DNA of 38,994 bases from Campylobacteraceae bacterium (GCA_027038275.1 JALVXC010000104.1:1-38994), one strand, 5' to 3'; positions 8,100 through 16,295 are shown, numbered from the stretch's first letter. The notes: generated by a model from the sequence alone, not told the origin. Program-made: numbers and translations.

Positions 8100-8843
8100 T
8101 TACCAATCTTCTTCATCTTCTGCATCTTCTCCAAACTCTTTTGCCATTTTAGCTTCCTCTTCTGCATCTAGCTGTTGTTGTGTTAGTACTAGCTCATGTA
8201 AAAACTCTCCAAAGAATGTTTTAGACTCTGTTTTAGCAAGGAAAAGATAGATACCTACAAGAAGACTAACAAAAGTAACTATAGCAATAGTTGCTTGAAT
8301 GGGATTAAATCTTTGAATAGGCTCTTTTATTTTTATCTCACACTTTCCTCCTGGGCAGTGTTCGGGGTCTTTTTTGGTAATCCACTTATATATCATACAC
8401 CCTACACAGATAGAAAAGGCACTCTCTAAAGTCATAAGAGTAAGACATAAAATACAGACCAATACTTTGTAGAAGGTAATATCCCAATGTAGTACAAACC
8501 ATTGCATCATTGGTAGAGAGATAAGCCAACCAAGTGTCCAAGAGAAACGCTTTTGTAGTCCACCTACATACTCAGGTCTTTGGTTTCTAACCATAAATTT
8601 TCCTAATAGTAGAGAGGGAGAGTAGGTAGGGCTTATCATTCTAGCTGTAAAGTCAATAAACATAAATGCCAAATAGACTCGTGCAACAATAACATGGTTA
8701 TAGCCAATCCCTACAAATATAACCATCATACCAAGAGTAGCTAAAATACCAGAAGCTGCTCTTGCTTCTCTCTCGTTAATAACAGTAACATTATATCCTG
8801 GAACTCTTTCGCCATAATCCCATAGAAAATTTTTTAAATTCAA
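8100..8843 (-). CDS. DUF4395 integral membrane protein
   Basis: About 247 residues. The N-terminal segment (YGERVPGYNVTVINEREARAASG) is the DUF4395 signature, followed by membrane helices, a CVGCMIYKW segment at the end of the domain, a CPGGKC pair, one more hydrophobic segment and a very acidic C-terminal tail ending AEDEEDW. An in-frame ATG lies at 8870 but has no RBS; the TTG at 8843 follows AAAAGGAG and is preferred. DUF4395 proteins are often found with sulfur-metabolism or thioredoxin genes. Here it closes the sox region, so a membrane partner for thiol or sulfur handling is possible but unproven. Confidence 0.75.
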   Translation of the reverse strand: MNLKNFLWDYGERVPGYNVTVINEREARAASGILATLGMMVIFVGIGYNHVIVARVYLAFMFIDFTARMISPTYSPSLLLGKFMVRNQRPEYVGGLQKRFSWTLGWLISLPMMQWFVLHWDITFYKVLVCILCLTLMTLESAFSICVGCMIYKWITKKDPEHCPGGKCEIKIKEPIQRFNPIQATIAIVTFVSLLVGIYLFLAKTESKTFFGEFLHELVLTQQQLDAEEEAKMAKEFGEDAEDEEDW

Positions 8844-9039
8844 ACGGACTCCTTTTAATATATAACTCATTTATTATAACTAAAAAATTATATTTTAAAG
8901 AAAAAAGAATAAAAAAATATTATTAAGTAACTTTATTTGGTTAAAAAATTCTCAATAATTACTAATTATATATAAAGTTAAATAAAGGTTGATTGTTAAT
9001 TTAGGAAAATAAAAAAGGAATTAATGTTGGGAATATATA

Positions 9040-9065
9040 TATGGTGCGATAGCAATCGCACCATA
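9040..9065 (-). terminator. Strong 11-bp hairpin after the DUF302 gene
   Basis: The arms TATGGTGCGAT and ATCGCACCATA are perfect reverse complements around a 4-base loop (9051-9054), 7 bases past the DUF302 stop. It is GC-rich in a very AT-rich stretch. No long T-run follows on the minus strand, so it may protect a 3' end rather than terminate. The remaining intergenic sequence up to 8870 shows only AT-rich DNA, probably holding the DUF4395 promoter. Confidence 0.55.
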
Positions 9066-9072
9066 CGGATTT

Positions 9073-9651
9073 TTAAAAGTCTCCAGTTGCTGCACTATCC
9101 ATCATAGTGTACATAGTTTTACGAACATGTTGAGCCATATCCATCATATCTTTAGGTAGAGGCTTTCCACCATATAACATAAGCTCCATAGCCATTGTCT
9201 CAAGCCATAAGTTACCCTCATCATCTTCAACAATCATAACTCTACATGGCATAAATGCACCATACTCTTTTGAGTAGTTTATAAACTTTTTAGCAATACC
9301 AGGACTACAGTAAGATAAGATTCTTATGTATCTATCATCTTTTTTACCTGTCTCTTTAATTCTACTATTTATGTTCATTTTAGAGTCACCAACAACTAAA
9401 AAGTTATTCTCCTCAGCAATACTATTCATAGTCTCAACAATATCTTCTGGAGATATTCCATCTTTAACTTTAACCTTTCTTGTCATAGCAGCAGCAGAGT
9501 TACCTGTATCTAAGACACCATTAAACATATCCATATAGTAACCCATAGCATCTGGATGAAGAGAGCCAACCTTTGACCCAACAGTTAAATAACCAACTAT
9601 AGCACCAACAACCGTGATACCACCTATAATACTTAAAATCTTTTTAAGCAT
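9073..9651 (-). CDS. DUF302 domain protein, membrane-anchored or exported
   Basis: A 192-residue protein with an N-terminal hydrophobic helix (residues 4-24) that acts as signal or anchor, then a DUF302 fold: the typical region with DGISPEDIVETMNSIAEENNF, SYCSPGIAKKFI, and GAFMPCRVMIVEDDEGNLWL, followed by a methionine-rich end. Two cysteines (in SYCS and MPCR) are conserved-looking. DUF302 proteins are small and of unknown function, frequent in sulfur oxidisers. The RBS AAGGAG precedes ATG 9651. It lies downstream of the metallo-hydrolase gene but is separated by hairpins, so it may have its own promoter. Confidence 0.75.
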   Translation of the reverse strand: MLKKILSIIGGITVVGAIVGYLTVGSKVGSLHPDAMGYYMDMFNGVLDTGNSAAAMTRKVKVKDGISPEDIVETMNSIAEENNFLVVGDSKMNINSRIKETGKKDDRYIRILSYCSPGIAKKFINYSKEYGAFMPCRVMIVEDDEGNLWLETMAMELMLYGGKPLPKDMMDMAQHVRKTMYTMMDSAATGDF

Positions 9652-9684
9652 AAAAACTCCTTCTATAATTTTAATTTATAATAT

Positions 9685-9746
9685 AGTATCTTATCTTTAA
9701 ATATATTAAAATAAGATACTCTATTGATGTAAAATACCAATATGGT
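9685..9746 (-). terminator. Two hairpins between MBL-fold gene and DUF302 gene
   Basis: Just past the stop of the hydrolase at 9753 lies ATACC-aatat-GGTAT (9732-9746). Beyond it is a perfect 10-bp inverted repeat AGTATCTTAT/ATAAGATACT, with arms 9685-9694 and 9711-9720. The first looks like a terminator stem; the second could be a further terminator or an operator for the DUF302 gene. Confidence 0.45.
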
Positions 9747-9752
9747 ATCTTT

Positions 9753-10712
9753 CTACTCATCTAAAGCATCAAGTTCCTCAAGCACTTTTTGAAGATGTTT
9801 ACCCATCTGATGGTCAAAAGCATCCCATTTTTGGAAATCTTTCATTTTCTCAACAACTTTTGGTTTAATTTCATAAGCTTCAATATCTTCGTCCAATGCC
9901 TCTTTAGCCCCCTCTTTTAGAAGTTTCATATATTTTATATATGGGTCAAGAGTCTCATGCATCTTTCCTGGAGCACCATGTCCTGGAACATATAGATTAA
10001 GCTCTGGAGCTTTTTCTACATCTTCAAGAAGTTTAATATTTCCTAAAATACTAGATGATGCATCAAAGCCACCTAAACGACTCTTCATTAAGTTGTCACC
10101 TAAAAATAGAGTCTTTGTATTAGCATGAATAATCATAATATCAGTATCAGTATGGGCTCTTTTGGGGTGGTGAATATAGAAAGTCTGCCCATCAATCTCT
10201 ATCTTATCTCCATTCTTCATATATAATGTAGGGTATGCAAACTCTTTTGTACCTTTTAGATTGTGAGATAATCTATCTAATATTCCGTACCACTTCTCGG
10301 CCTCTCCAGCTTTTGATACCTCTACCATATGTTTTAGAGCATAGATTTTAACATTTGGGTACTTCTCAACTACTGCTTTGTTTGCAAACCAGTGGTCACC
10401 ATGTTTATGTGTATCTAAAATAGCAATAATCGGCTTTTTACTAACCTTTTCAACCTCTGCTAAAATCTTCTTACCAACATTATAGTTTCCACCTGGGTCA
10501 ATCATAATCAATCCATGTTCTGCCTCTATAATTGCGGGGTTGTTCATAAAACCTTCATTCTCTACATTTGGCTCCATTGGAGGTCCAGGTAAAATGTATA
10601 GATTGTCAGCAAATTTTTTAAACTCAAAATTTCCTAGTTTACCTAAAGTAAACGCATTTGCAGAGATGCTTAAAGCACCTACAACAGCTAGTGATAACAG
10701 TGTTTTTTTCAT
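9753..10712 (-). CDS. Exported metallo-beta-lactamase-fold hydrolase (SoxH-like)
   Basis: A 319-residue periplasmic MBL-fold protein with signal peptide (cleavage after about residue 20, SANA). The metal-binding motif THKHGDHW gives His102, His104, Asp106 and His107. Further ligand positions are in KRAHTDTD, FLGDNLM and VPGHG, so the dinuclear site looks complete. Proteins of this type in sox loci are called SoxH or quinoprotein-relay hydrolases, with unknown substrates. It shares its architecture and acidic C-terminus (LEELDALDE) with the larger paralogue at 11630-12766. It starts 9 bases after the MOSC gene ends, within the same transcript. Confidence 0.85.
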   Translation of the reverse strand: MKKTLLSLAVVGALSISANAFTLGKLGNFEFKKFADNLYILPGPPMEPNVENEGFMNNPAIIEAEHGLIMIDPGGNYNVGKKILAEVEKVSKKPIIAILDTHKHGDHWFANKAVVEKYPNVKIYALKHMVEVSKAGEAEKWYGILDRLSHNLKGTKEFAYPTLYMKNGDKIEIDGQTFYIHHPKRAHTDTDIMIIHANTKTLFLGDNLMKSRLGGFDASSSILGNIKLLEDVEKAPELNLYVPGHGAPGKMHETLDPYIKYMKLLKEGAKEALDEDIEAYEIKPKVVEKMKDFQKWDAFDHQMGKHLQKVLEELDALDE

Positions 10713-10721
10713 TGTTTCTCC

Positions 10722-11153
10722 TTAATTTTTGATAAGATAGACCCTATCTTTTCGTTTTATCTCTCCTGCTTTAATGACTTTGGCAAAGATACCTCTGTCA
10801 TCTTTTAGCAGTTTTGGTAACTTACTATCAATTTTGGTTAAACTTTTACAGAGTGTACAGTGTTGACTTATCTCTAAGAGAGCTTCACCTATTTGAATTT
10901 GTGTTCCAGATTTTAGTCTATATGGATTGTAGTCAATTAAGATGTTTTCACCTAACTCTCCATATTTTAACTCTATATCTCTACTTTGAGCTAGTCTGTA
11001 GCTATCTATTGAGCTAAGTAGAACAGACCTATCAATATCTTTAGCATAGAATTTATCGTTAAGTACACCTTTTGTATCTAAGAGCATTCTATCTACACTC
11101 TTTTTTGAGACAAATAGCTCTAAAATTTCTCCAATGGAGTCTACACTATTCAT
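10722..11153 (-). CDS. MOSC domain protein
   Basis: A roughly 143-residue protein with the MOSC core: GELGENILIDYNPYRLKSG, then LEISQHCTLC with the conserved cysteine that carries sulfur in MOSC proteins, and a C-terminal VYLI strand. MOSC domains transfer sulfur to metal cofactors or bind sulfur adducts. The family is usually cytoplasmic and no signal peptide is seen. The start is set by ATG 11153, which overlaps the upstream stop (ATGAATAG) and follows GAGGAG; an in-frame GTG at 11192 inside the upstream gene has no RBS. Position between a SoxW-like thioredoxin and an MBL hydrolase suggests a role in sulfur handling. Confidence 0.8.
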   Translation of the reverse strand: MNSVDSIGEILELFVSKKSVDRMLLDTKGVLNDKFYAKDIDRSVLLSSIDSYRLAQSRDIELKYGELGENILIDYNPYRLKSGTQIQIGEALLEISQHCTLCKSLTKIDSKLPKLLKDDRGIFAKVIKAGEIKRKDRVYLIKN

Positions 11154-11619
11154 CTTCTTCAAACTCCTCAAAAGTTTTATCTCTATAAGCACCTGTAGAT
11201 ATATATAAGAGAGTGTCTTTTATGACTTTTCTATTTCTATATCCAACTATATTATAGATTGCATTTTGATTTTTATCTATAAATATAGTTGTAGGAAAGA
11301 GGTCAATACCTACATCTTTTGTAAACGCTCTATTGCTCTGCTCTTTACCTTTATATAAGATAGTCTCGTCATCATCTCTATTTATATCTAAAAAGATAAA
11401 TTTACTATCTAATATATTTGAGATATTTTTATCTTCAAGCTCAAAAATCATCTTTTCACAAAAACCACAGCCATCTTTATGAAAAAAGAGGATTATTGGC
11501 TTGTTGTTCTCTTTGCTAAATATCTCATCAAGATTTATATCTGCACCAATAGAGAGGCTAAATATAGATATAAGCAGAATAGATACTTTTTTTATAAACT
11601 TCATACTCATATCCATCAT
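11146..11619 (-). CDS. Periplasmic thioredoxin-fold protein (SoxW-like)
   Basis: A 157-residue protein with a signal peptide and a thioredoxin-fold domain with active site DGCGFCEKM (Cys51, Cys54). The cis-proline segment is LFPTTIF. This matches SoxW/thioredoxin_2-type periplasmic reductases, which keep SoxYZ cysteines reduced in other sulfur oxidisers. It ends in an acidic tail (TFEEFEEDE) whose purine-rich codons also supply the RBS of the overlapping MOSC gene. Several ATGs lie at the start. Met6 (11604) gives a more typical signal peptide (MKFIKKVSILL), but no RBS decides between them. Confidence 0.82.
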   Translation of the reverse strand: MMDMSMKFIKKVSILLISIFSLSIGADINLDEIFSKENNKPIILFFHKDGCGFCEKMIFELEDKNISNILDSKFIFLDINRDDDETILYKGKEQSNRAFTKDVGIDLFPTTIFIDKNQNAIYNIVGYRNRKVIKDTLLYISTGAYRDKTFEEFEEDE

Positions 11620-11629
11620 AATAGCTTTT

Positions 11630-12766
11630 CTACTCGTCGTCTAACATCTCAAGTTCGTCAAATGCATATCCTACATTTTGAGCATTTAAGATGTCATACA
11701 TAGCCTTATCTTTAAACTCTGGAAGAGTAACTTTTTCAGTAATCTCTGTTGAATCAACATCATTATCTAATGCTTTAAGGATTCTCTCTTTTAGGAGTTT
11801 AAAGTATAATCTTGCCTCATCTACAGCATTTTTACCTGTTATTAATCCGTGACCTGGAACTAAGACTTTCCAATCAAGCTTGTCTATCATATCAATAGCC
11901 TTAATCTGTCCCATAACAGAGCCATCTCTATTTGATGTAATTCTTCCATTCATAACAAGGTCACCAGCAAATAGAACCTTCTCTTTTGGCATATATACAA
12001 AAATATCATCAATCGTGTGTGCCTTTACAGCCATAGGAATAATCTTAAACTCTTTACCACCAAATGAGATTGTAAATGGTTTTTTCGGTGTTTTATCGAG
12101 TTTAATAATGTGTGTTCCCTCAATTGCATTTTTAGGTAATACATTATACATTCTTGTCTTATCACCCTCTTTATAGTTGGTGTTAATTGTCTCTGGACCA
12201 ATTAGAGTAGCATTAAACTCTTTTTTATAAAAATCATTTCCTAACCAGTGGTCATCGTGATTATGAGAGTTAACAACATACTTAACAGGAAGGTTGGCAA
12301 TTTTTTTCATCGCTGAGTATGCCTGTTTTGCAAACTGATATGATGGACCTGTATCCATTACAAAATAACCATCATTAGTCTTTACATAACAGTTATTTGC
12401 CATATTCCCAGCATTCTCTTTAGTTGGTTTATCTAATGCACCAAAGAAACACCATACATTATCTGCTACTTTTTTAGGTTTTAACTTATAGTCAAATGGA
12501 GCATTACTACTGTTTTTATCTACAGATTTGCTACTACCTAAAGAGGCTTTTATAATATCTCCCACACTCTTATCTTCTCCAATAGAGCTAACTTTTGTAT
12601 CTATTTTTACACTCTCTTTTGAAGCTTTTGTGGAGGTGTTCTTAGCAACAGCTTCAACTTTCTTTAGTGTAGAGTTTAAGATTTGAGGAACACTCTTCTC
12701 CTCATTTGCAGATACTACAGTTAACAAAGAAGCTGTTACTATAGATATTAGAACCGTTTTTTTCAT
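11630..12766 (-). CDS. Exported metallo-beta-lactamase-fold hydrolase with N-terminal extension
   Basis: A 378-residue periplasmic MBL-fold protein. The signal peptide (1-20) is followed by a roughly 70-residue low-complexity Lys/Ser/Val linker, then the hydrolase domain with SHNHDDHW (His168, His170, Asp172, His173), KAHTIDD, FAGDLVM and VPGHG, so metal ligands are complete. The C-terminus is acidic (DELEMLDDE), like the paralogue at 9753-10712. It is probably a sox-associated hydrolase acting on a sulfur compound or thioester; the substrate is unknown. It begins a unit with the thioredoxin, MOSC and second MBL genes, separated from soxZ by a hairpin region. Confidence 0.85.
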   Translation of the reverse strand: MKKTVLISIVTASLLTVVSANEEKSVPQILNSTLKKVEAVAKNTSTKASKESVKIDTKVSSIGEDKSVGDIIKASLGSSKSVDKNSSNAPFDYKLKPKKVADNVWCFFGALDKPTKENAGNMANNCYVKTNDGYFVMDTGPSYQFAKQAYSAMKKIANLPVKYVVNSHNHDDHWLGNDFYKKEFNATLIGPETINTNYKEGDKTRMYNVLPKNAIEGTHIIKLDKTPKKPFTISFGGKEFKIIPMAVKAHTIDDIFVYMPKEKVLFAGDLVMNGRITSNRDGSVMGQIKAIDMIDKLDWKVLVPGHGLITGKNAVDEARLYFKLLKERILKALDNDVDSTEITEKVTLPEFKDKAMYDILNAQNVGYAFDELEMLDDE

Positions 12767-12808
12767 CTATTTTCTCCTGTTTTTATTTGATTGAAATTTA
12801 TAACCTAC

Positions 12809-12836
12809 TCTTATTGTGTTTCCAAACACAATAAGA
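12809..12836. repeat. 13-bp palindrome between soxZ and the MBL gene
   Basis: TCTTATTGTGTTT and its exact reverse complement are separated by only CC (12822-12823). So tight a loop favours a dyad operator or terminator stem over an open hairpin. It lies about 40 bases upstream of the MBL gene start on the minus strand and could bind a regulator or end the sox transcript. Confidence 0.6.
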
Positions 12837-12842
12837 CTAAGC

Positions 12843-12868
12843 AATATCCCCCCATAGAGGGGGTATTG
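12843..12868 (-). terminator. G/C hairpin directly after soxZ
   Basis: CCCCC-catagA-GGGGG flanked by CAATA/TATTG forms a strong stem just past the soxZ stop at 12872. Together with the neighbouring palindrome it probably ends or attenuates the soxCDYZ transcript before the MBL-thioredoxin-MOSC genes. Confidence 0.5.
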
Positions 12869-12871
12869 AAA

Positions 12872-13162
12872 TTACTTAATTTTTACTTTTTTGGTTTTTG
12901 TGTTACCTTTAAGGTCAGTCCAAGTAACTTCTAATTCACCACCTTTAGCACCCTTAAATTTAAATTTATATAGAGGGTTTTTAGACATAAATCCACTTCC
13001 ATTCATCTCATAAACTACTTTATCACCAACTTTAGCAATAACAGTTGTAATAAAGTTAGCCTCTTTAGATTTTTTCTTAGCCTCTTCTGGTCCAATGTTT
13101 TGGTGTTTTGCTAATACTTTAACTTTTACAATTCCATCTTTTTCTTTTGCTTTAACTTTCAT
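12872..13162 (-). CDS. soxZ: Sulfur carrier complex subunit SoxZ
   Basis: A 96-residue SoxZ with the beta-sandwich fold of the family and no signal peptide of its own; SoxZ is co-exported with SoxY by the Tat route. Motifs include FITTVIAKVGDKVVYEMNGSG, NPLYKFKFKG and the C-terminal VTWTDLKGNTK. It forms the SoxYZ heterodimer that carries thiosulfate-derived sulfur between Sox enzymes. It follows soxY after about 70 bases with an AAGGAAA RBS. Length is typical. Confidence 0.92.
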   Translation of the reverse strand: MKVKAKEKDGIVKVKVLAKHQNIGPEEAKKKSKEANFITTVIAKVGDKVVYEMNGSGFMSKNPLYKFKFKGAKGGELEVTWTDLKGNTKTKKVKIK

Positions 13163-13233
13163 CTTTTTCCTTTCAATTTAATGCTTGATTTTAATTACTT
13201 TTTATCTACAAATATCTGCGAAGGTGAACTAAA

Positions 13234-13683
13234 TCAACCTCCACAACCACCTTTAGATACTTCAATTGGTAATACTTTAGAGTAGAATTTACCATCTTTA
13301 CCCTCTACAATAGCAGTAATCTTACCAGATTTTTTCATCTTCATAGTTACAGAGAAATCAATAATCCCACCCTCTGGAATAGTCCAAACAGCAACTAATG
13401 AACGAGGATTAGTATCTTGAAGTAGTGCTACAGACTTAGCATCAATATCAGATTTTACAACTACAGGAATCTTTCCACCATTTTCAGCAAGTTTTGGTGC
13501 TTTAATCTTTACACCCTTCTCTTCTGGTTTAATGTCCCCGTAAAGTGCTTTAATAGCATCTGCTGGAGTTGCTCCTTGCCATGCATCTGGCTTCTCTTTT
13601 CTAAAGTCGATTGCATTAAGCTTTGTCATTGGTACTACAGCTAATGCAGCTAAACCTAAACCTAAAAATTTTCTTCTATCCAT
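13234..13683 (-). CDS. soxY: Sulfur carrier protein SoxY
   Basis: A 149-residue SoxY. The N-terminus (MDRRKFLGLGLAALAVVP) is a Tat signal. The C-terminus ends KGGCGG, the swinging arm whose Cys147 binds the sulfur substrate as S-thiosulfonate or persulfide during periplasmic thiosulfate oxidation. Placement next to soxCD, and not in a soxXYZAB cluster, fits the second SoxYZ pair of Campylobacterota. The RBS GAAAGGAA precedes ATG 13683. A 205-bp gap with inverted repeats separates it from soxD. Confidence 0.95.
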   Translation of the reverse strand: MDRRKFLGLGLAALAVVPMTKLNAIDFRKEKPDAWQGATPADAIKALYGDIKPEEKGVKIKAPKLAENGGKIPVVVKSDIDAKSVALLQDTNPRSLVAVWTIPEGGIIDFSVTMKMKKSGKITAIVEGKDGKFYSKVLPIEVSKGGCGG

Positions 13684-13800
13684 CTAATTTCCTTTCAGTG
13701 TGATGTGAATGTGTGAAATCTCAATATGTGTTAAGCTGATAATTAAGAGTCTTGGTTTCGATTTCAAAAACCACTCTATCAAAACTTAACACGGTTTATA

Positions 13801-13870
13801 TTAAGTTTCTTTATAAAAAGAGACTTAATAAACTTGAGTTCACAAACAGTATATTTTAAAATTGTGAACT
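13801..13870 (-). promoter_or_regulatory. Two inverted repeats between soxD and soxY
   Basis: Stem TTAAGTTTCTT/AAGAGACTTAA (13801-13811 and 13818-13828, one mismatch) and a perfect AGTTCACAA/TTGTGAACT pair (13837-13845 and 13862-13870, 16-bp spacer) lie just after the soxD stop. The first resembles a terminator or attenuator. The second has the form of a regulator-binding dyad. Either could set a different expression level for soxYZ than for soxCD. Confidence 0.5.
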
Positions 13871-13888
13871 AATTGTGAAACCTAAAGT

Positions 13889-14980
13889 CTATTTGCTTTT
13901 GGAGTACATATATTCGATAATCTGTTTCAATTTCTCATCGCTATATGAACTACCACCTCTTGGAGGCATAGCACCAGTCCCTTTAATAGCAGTTGCTAGA
14001 ACTTTGTCAATACCTTTTTTCATAACTTTAGCCCAAGCCTCTTTATTTCCAACATCAGGAGCTCCCATTTTGTCGTTTCCATGACATACAGCACAACTCT
14101 TTTCGTACTCCTCTTGACCAGGTTTTACAGAGTTGTCTTTTTTCTTAGGTAAATCTTTAACTTCTGCAAATGGAGGAGTAACATCGGTTCTTGGGTCTTT
14201 TACAACGACTAGTTTTGCACCATCGTCTTTGCAATCTTTCATACATCTAACGCCAACTGCACCTATGTTTTTACCATCAGAGAGAAATGCTTTTACATTT
14301 TTAACACCATTAGGTCCATCTATATTAGGAATAAACCCTTTCTCATTTGGCATTTTGATTTTTAAGAAGTTTTCATTGCTTAAGACTGTATCATCATCCA
14401 TATCTTTGCCATCTAGTTGTATCTCATTGGTAGCAAGAAGATAGGCTGTAATTGCATAGGTCTCATCCCAAGTTAAACTCTTAGGGTGAGCATAAGGCAT
14501 TGCATCATGAATATACCAAAGAAGTGTACTAGCTTTTGGCCAGTATGTCCCAATAGTTCTCTTTGGAGCATCTGTTTTACCTGGAGTTCTTTGATTTGTT
14601 AGAGAGGCTATATCTCCACCTGTAAGAGTTGGATAACCAAGTCCACCTGCACCAAAGTCACCATGACATACAGCACACTGCTCCTCAAATAGCTCATCAC
14701 CCTCTCCAACAGTTCCTTTACCCTTAGGTAGTCCTGTTCCATCTGGCATAATGTCAGTATTCCAAGCTTTAAGCTCATTTGGTGTTGCTTTTCTACCAAA
14801 ACTAATAGGAGGTACTTTTTGGTCATTGTATCTATATGCAGTATATACACCATCTTTTCTTGGATATGTCATACCACCATCAACAGCATCTTTTTTACCA
14901 TCAAAAGCAAAAGCTGAAATTGAAGTTAACACTAAAGTTGCTACACCTACAGAAATAGTCTTATGAACGCATTTGAGCAT
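13889..14980 (-). CDS. soxD: Diheme cytochrome c subunit of sulfane dehydrogenase (SoxD)
   Basis: About 363 residues with a Sec signal peptide and two c-type haem sites: CAVCHGDFG (Cys102-His106) and CAVCHGNDKMG (Cys296-His300), with likely axial methionine in GAMPPRGG near the end. SoxD takes the electrons released when SoxC oxidises sulfane sulfur on SoxY. ATG 14980 is chosen because GGGGAGG lies 6 bases upstream; the in-frame ATG at 14995 lacks an RBS. The start overlaps the soxC end by about 20 bases, indicating translational coupling. Confidence 0.93.
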   Translation of the reverse strand: MLKCVHKTISVGVATLVLTSISAFAFDGKKDAVDGGMTYPRKDGVYTAYRYNDQKVPPISFGRKATPNELKAWNTDIMPDGTGLPKGKGTVGEGDELFEEQCAVCHGDFGAGGLGYPTLTGGDIASLTNQRTPGKTDAPKRTIGTYWPKASTLLWYIHDAMPYAHPKSLTWDETYAITAYLLATNEIQLDGKDMDDDTVLSNENFLKIKMPNEKGFIPNIDGPNGVKNVKAFLSDGKNIGAVGVRCMKDCKDDGAKLVVVKDPRTDVTPPFAEVKDLPKKKDNSVKPGQEEYEKSCAVCHGNDKMGAPDVGNKEAWAKVMKKGIDKVLATAIKGTGAMPPRGGSSYSDEKLKQIIEYMYSKSK

Positions 14981-16295
14981 TATGCACCTCCCCATTTGCT
15001 TTTACATACCAAGTGTTGATTGAGTTTCTATGGTAGACACCCTCTACACCCATTATTTTTTTCTCTTGATTTACTGTTGGTTGAGTATCACCAGAGTCAT
15101 CAGTAGCTCTACTCTCTAACATTAGCTCTTTACCTTCATATTTATATATATAGCTAAATCTTGTCCAGGCTTTTGGAAGAACTAGCCCTTTAAGTTTAGC
15201 CTCAACCCAGTTTTTACCACCATCAAATGAGATATCAACATGAGTAATAGTACCTTTTCCACTCCATGCAAGACCCTCAATCTCAACTATATCGCCTTTT
15301 TTAAGGTCAGTCCATGGCTTTTCAGGACAAGGAGATGTAATAATAGAGTTAACTTCAAGAGGATAGAAGTGCTGAATAGCTTTACCTGTTGGTAGAAGAG
15401 TTGTATATTTAGATGTCTCCTCTTTACAGTACCAAGGCTTATCGCCAAACTCTAATCGCTTAAGCCACTTAACACATAAGTTTGCTTCCCAACCTGGAAG
15501 AAGAAGTCTAACTGGATAACCTTGCTCTTCTCGTAATGCTTCACCATTCATAGCATATACAATCATAGCATCGTCCATAACCTTCTCTACAGGAACAGTT
15601 CTACTCATAGATGAACCATCTCCACCTTCTGCTAACATCCATAGAGCTTTAGGGTCAACTCCTACATCTTCAAGAATAGTTTTGAGTCTAACACCTGTCC
15701 ACTCTGTACAGCTCATCATACCCTTTACAAATTGAAGTGAGTCAAATTGAGGTGTTTTCCACTCAGCTGCACCATTAGAAGGACACTCTAAAAAGTGAAT
15801 TACACTCTCACTTGGGTATCTTTTAATCTCATCCATAGTCAATACTATAGGCTTTTTGACCATACCATGTATCATAAGTCTATGTTTATTGTAATCGATT
15901 CTTGCTACTCCATTATGAGTTCTTGTAAAGAAGAGACCATTTGGAGTGATGATACCTTTTAAATCCTGTAGTGGTGTTAAAGATACAGCAGCATGCATAT
16001 CTCCAGCACTAGATAGTAGAGGTGTTGTTCTTCTTACAACATTATGCTCATAAGGTGATGGCACACCATAAGGATTTTTATTTAGCTCATACCCTAATGA
16101 TGTTGCCCATGGTTGCTCTTCCATAATAAACTCATCATCTTTTCCCTCTGCCAAGAGTTTTACAGGTGAAAGTAGACTACTAGCAGCAACAGCACTAGCT
16201 GAGTATACAGCTGCTTTTCTAAAAAAATCTCTTCTACTAGATTTATTTGATACTAAACTAGAATCATTTGTAGAAGGTTTATCAATTTTTTTCAT
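14961..16295 (-). CDS. soxC: Sulfane dehydrogenase molybdopterin subunit SoxC
   Basis: A 444-residue molybdenum enzyme of the sulfite-oxidase family. The Tat signal has SRRDFFRKA (20-28). The Mo-coordinating cysteine is in HFLECPSNGAAEW (Cys171). The C-terminal dimerisation domain with ITHVDISFDGGKNWVEA and NSINTWYVKANGEVHNAQ is present. With SoxD it oxidises the outer sulfur bound to SoxY to the sulfone level, giving six electrons per thiosulfate. It heads the soxCDYZ cluster with a strong AAGGAGG RBS. SoxXAB are not in this window, as expected for the split sox arrangement of Campylobacterota. Confidence 0.95.
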   Translation of the reverse strand: MKKIDKPSTNDSSLVSNKSSRRDFFRKAAVYSASAVAASSLLSPVKLLAEGKDDEFIMEEQPWATSLGYELNKNPYGVPSPYEHNVVRRTTPLLSSAGDMHAAVSLTPLQDLKGIITPNGLFFTRTHNGVARIDYNKHRLMIHGMVKKPIVLTMDEIKRYPSESVIHFLECPSNGAAEWKTPQFDSLQFVKGMMSCTEWTGVRLKTILEDVGVDPKALWMLAEGGDGSSMSRTVPVEKVMDDAMIVYAMNGEALREEQGYPVRLLLPGWEANLCVKWLKRLEFGDKPWYCKEETSKYTTLLPTGKAIQHFYPLEVNSIITSPCPEKPWTDLKKGDIVEIEGLAWSGKGTITHVDISFDGGKNWVEAKLKGLVLPKAWTRFSYIYKYEGKELMLESRATDDSGDTQPTVNQEKKIMGVEGVYHRNSINTWYVKANGEVHNAQMRS

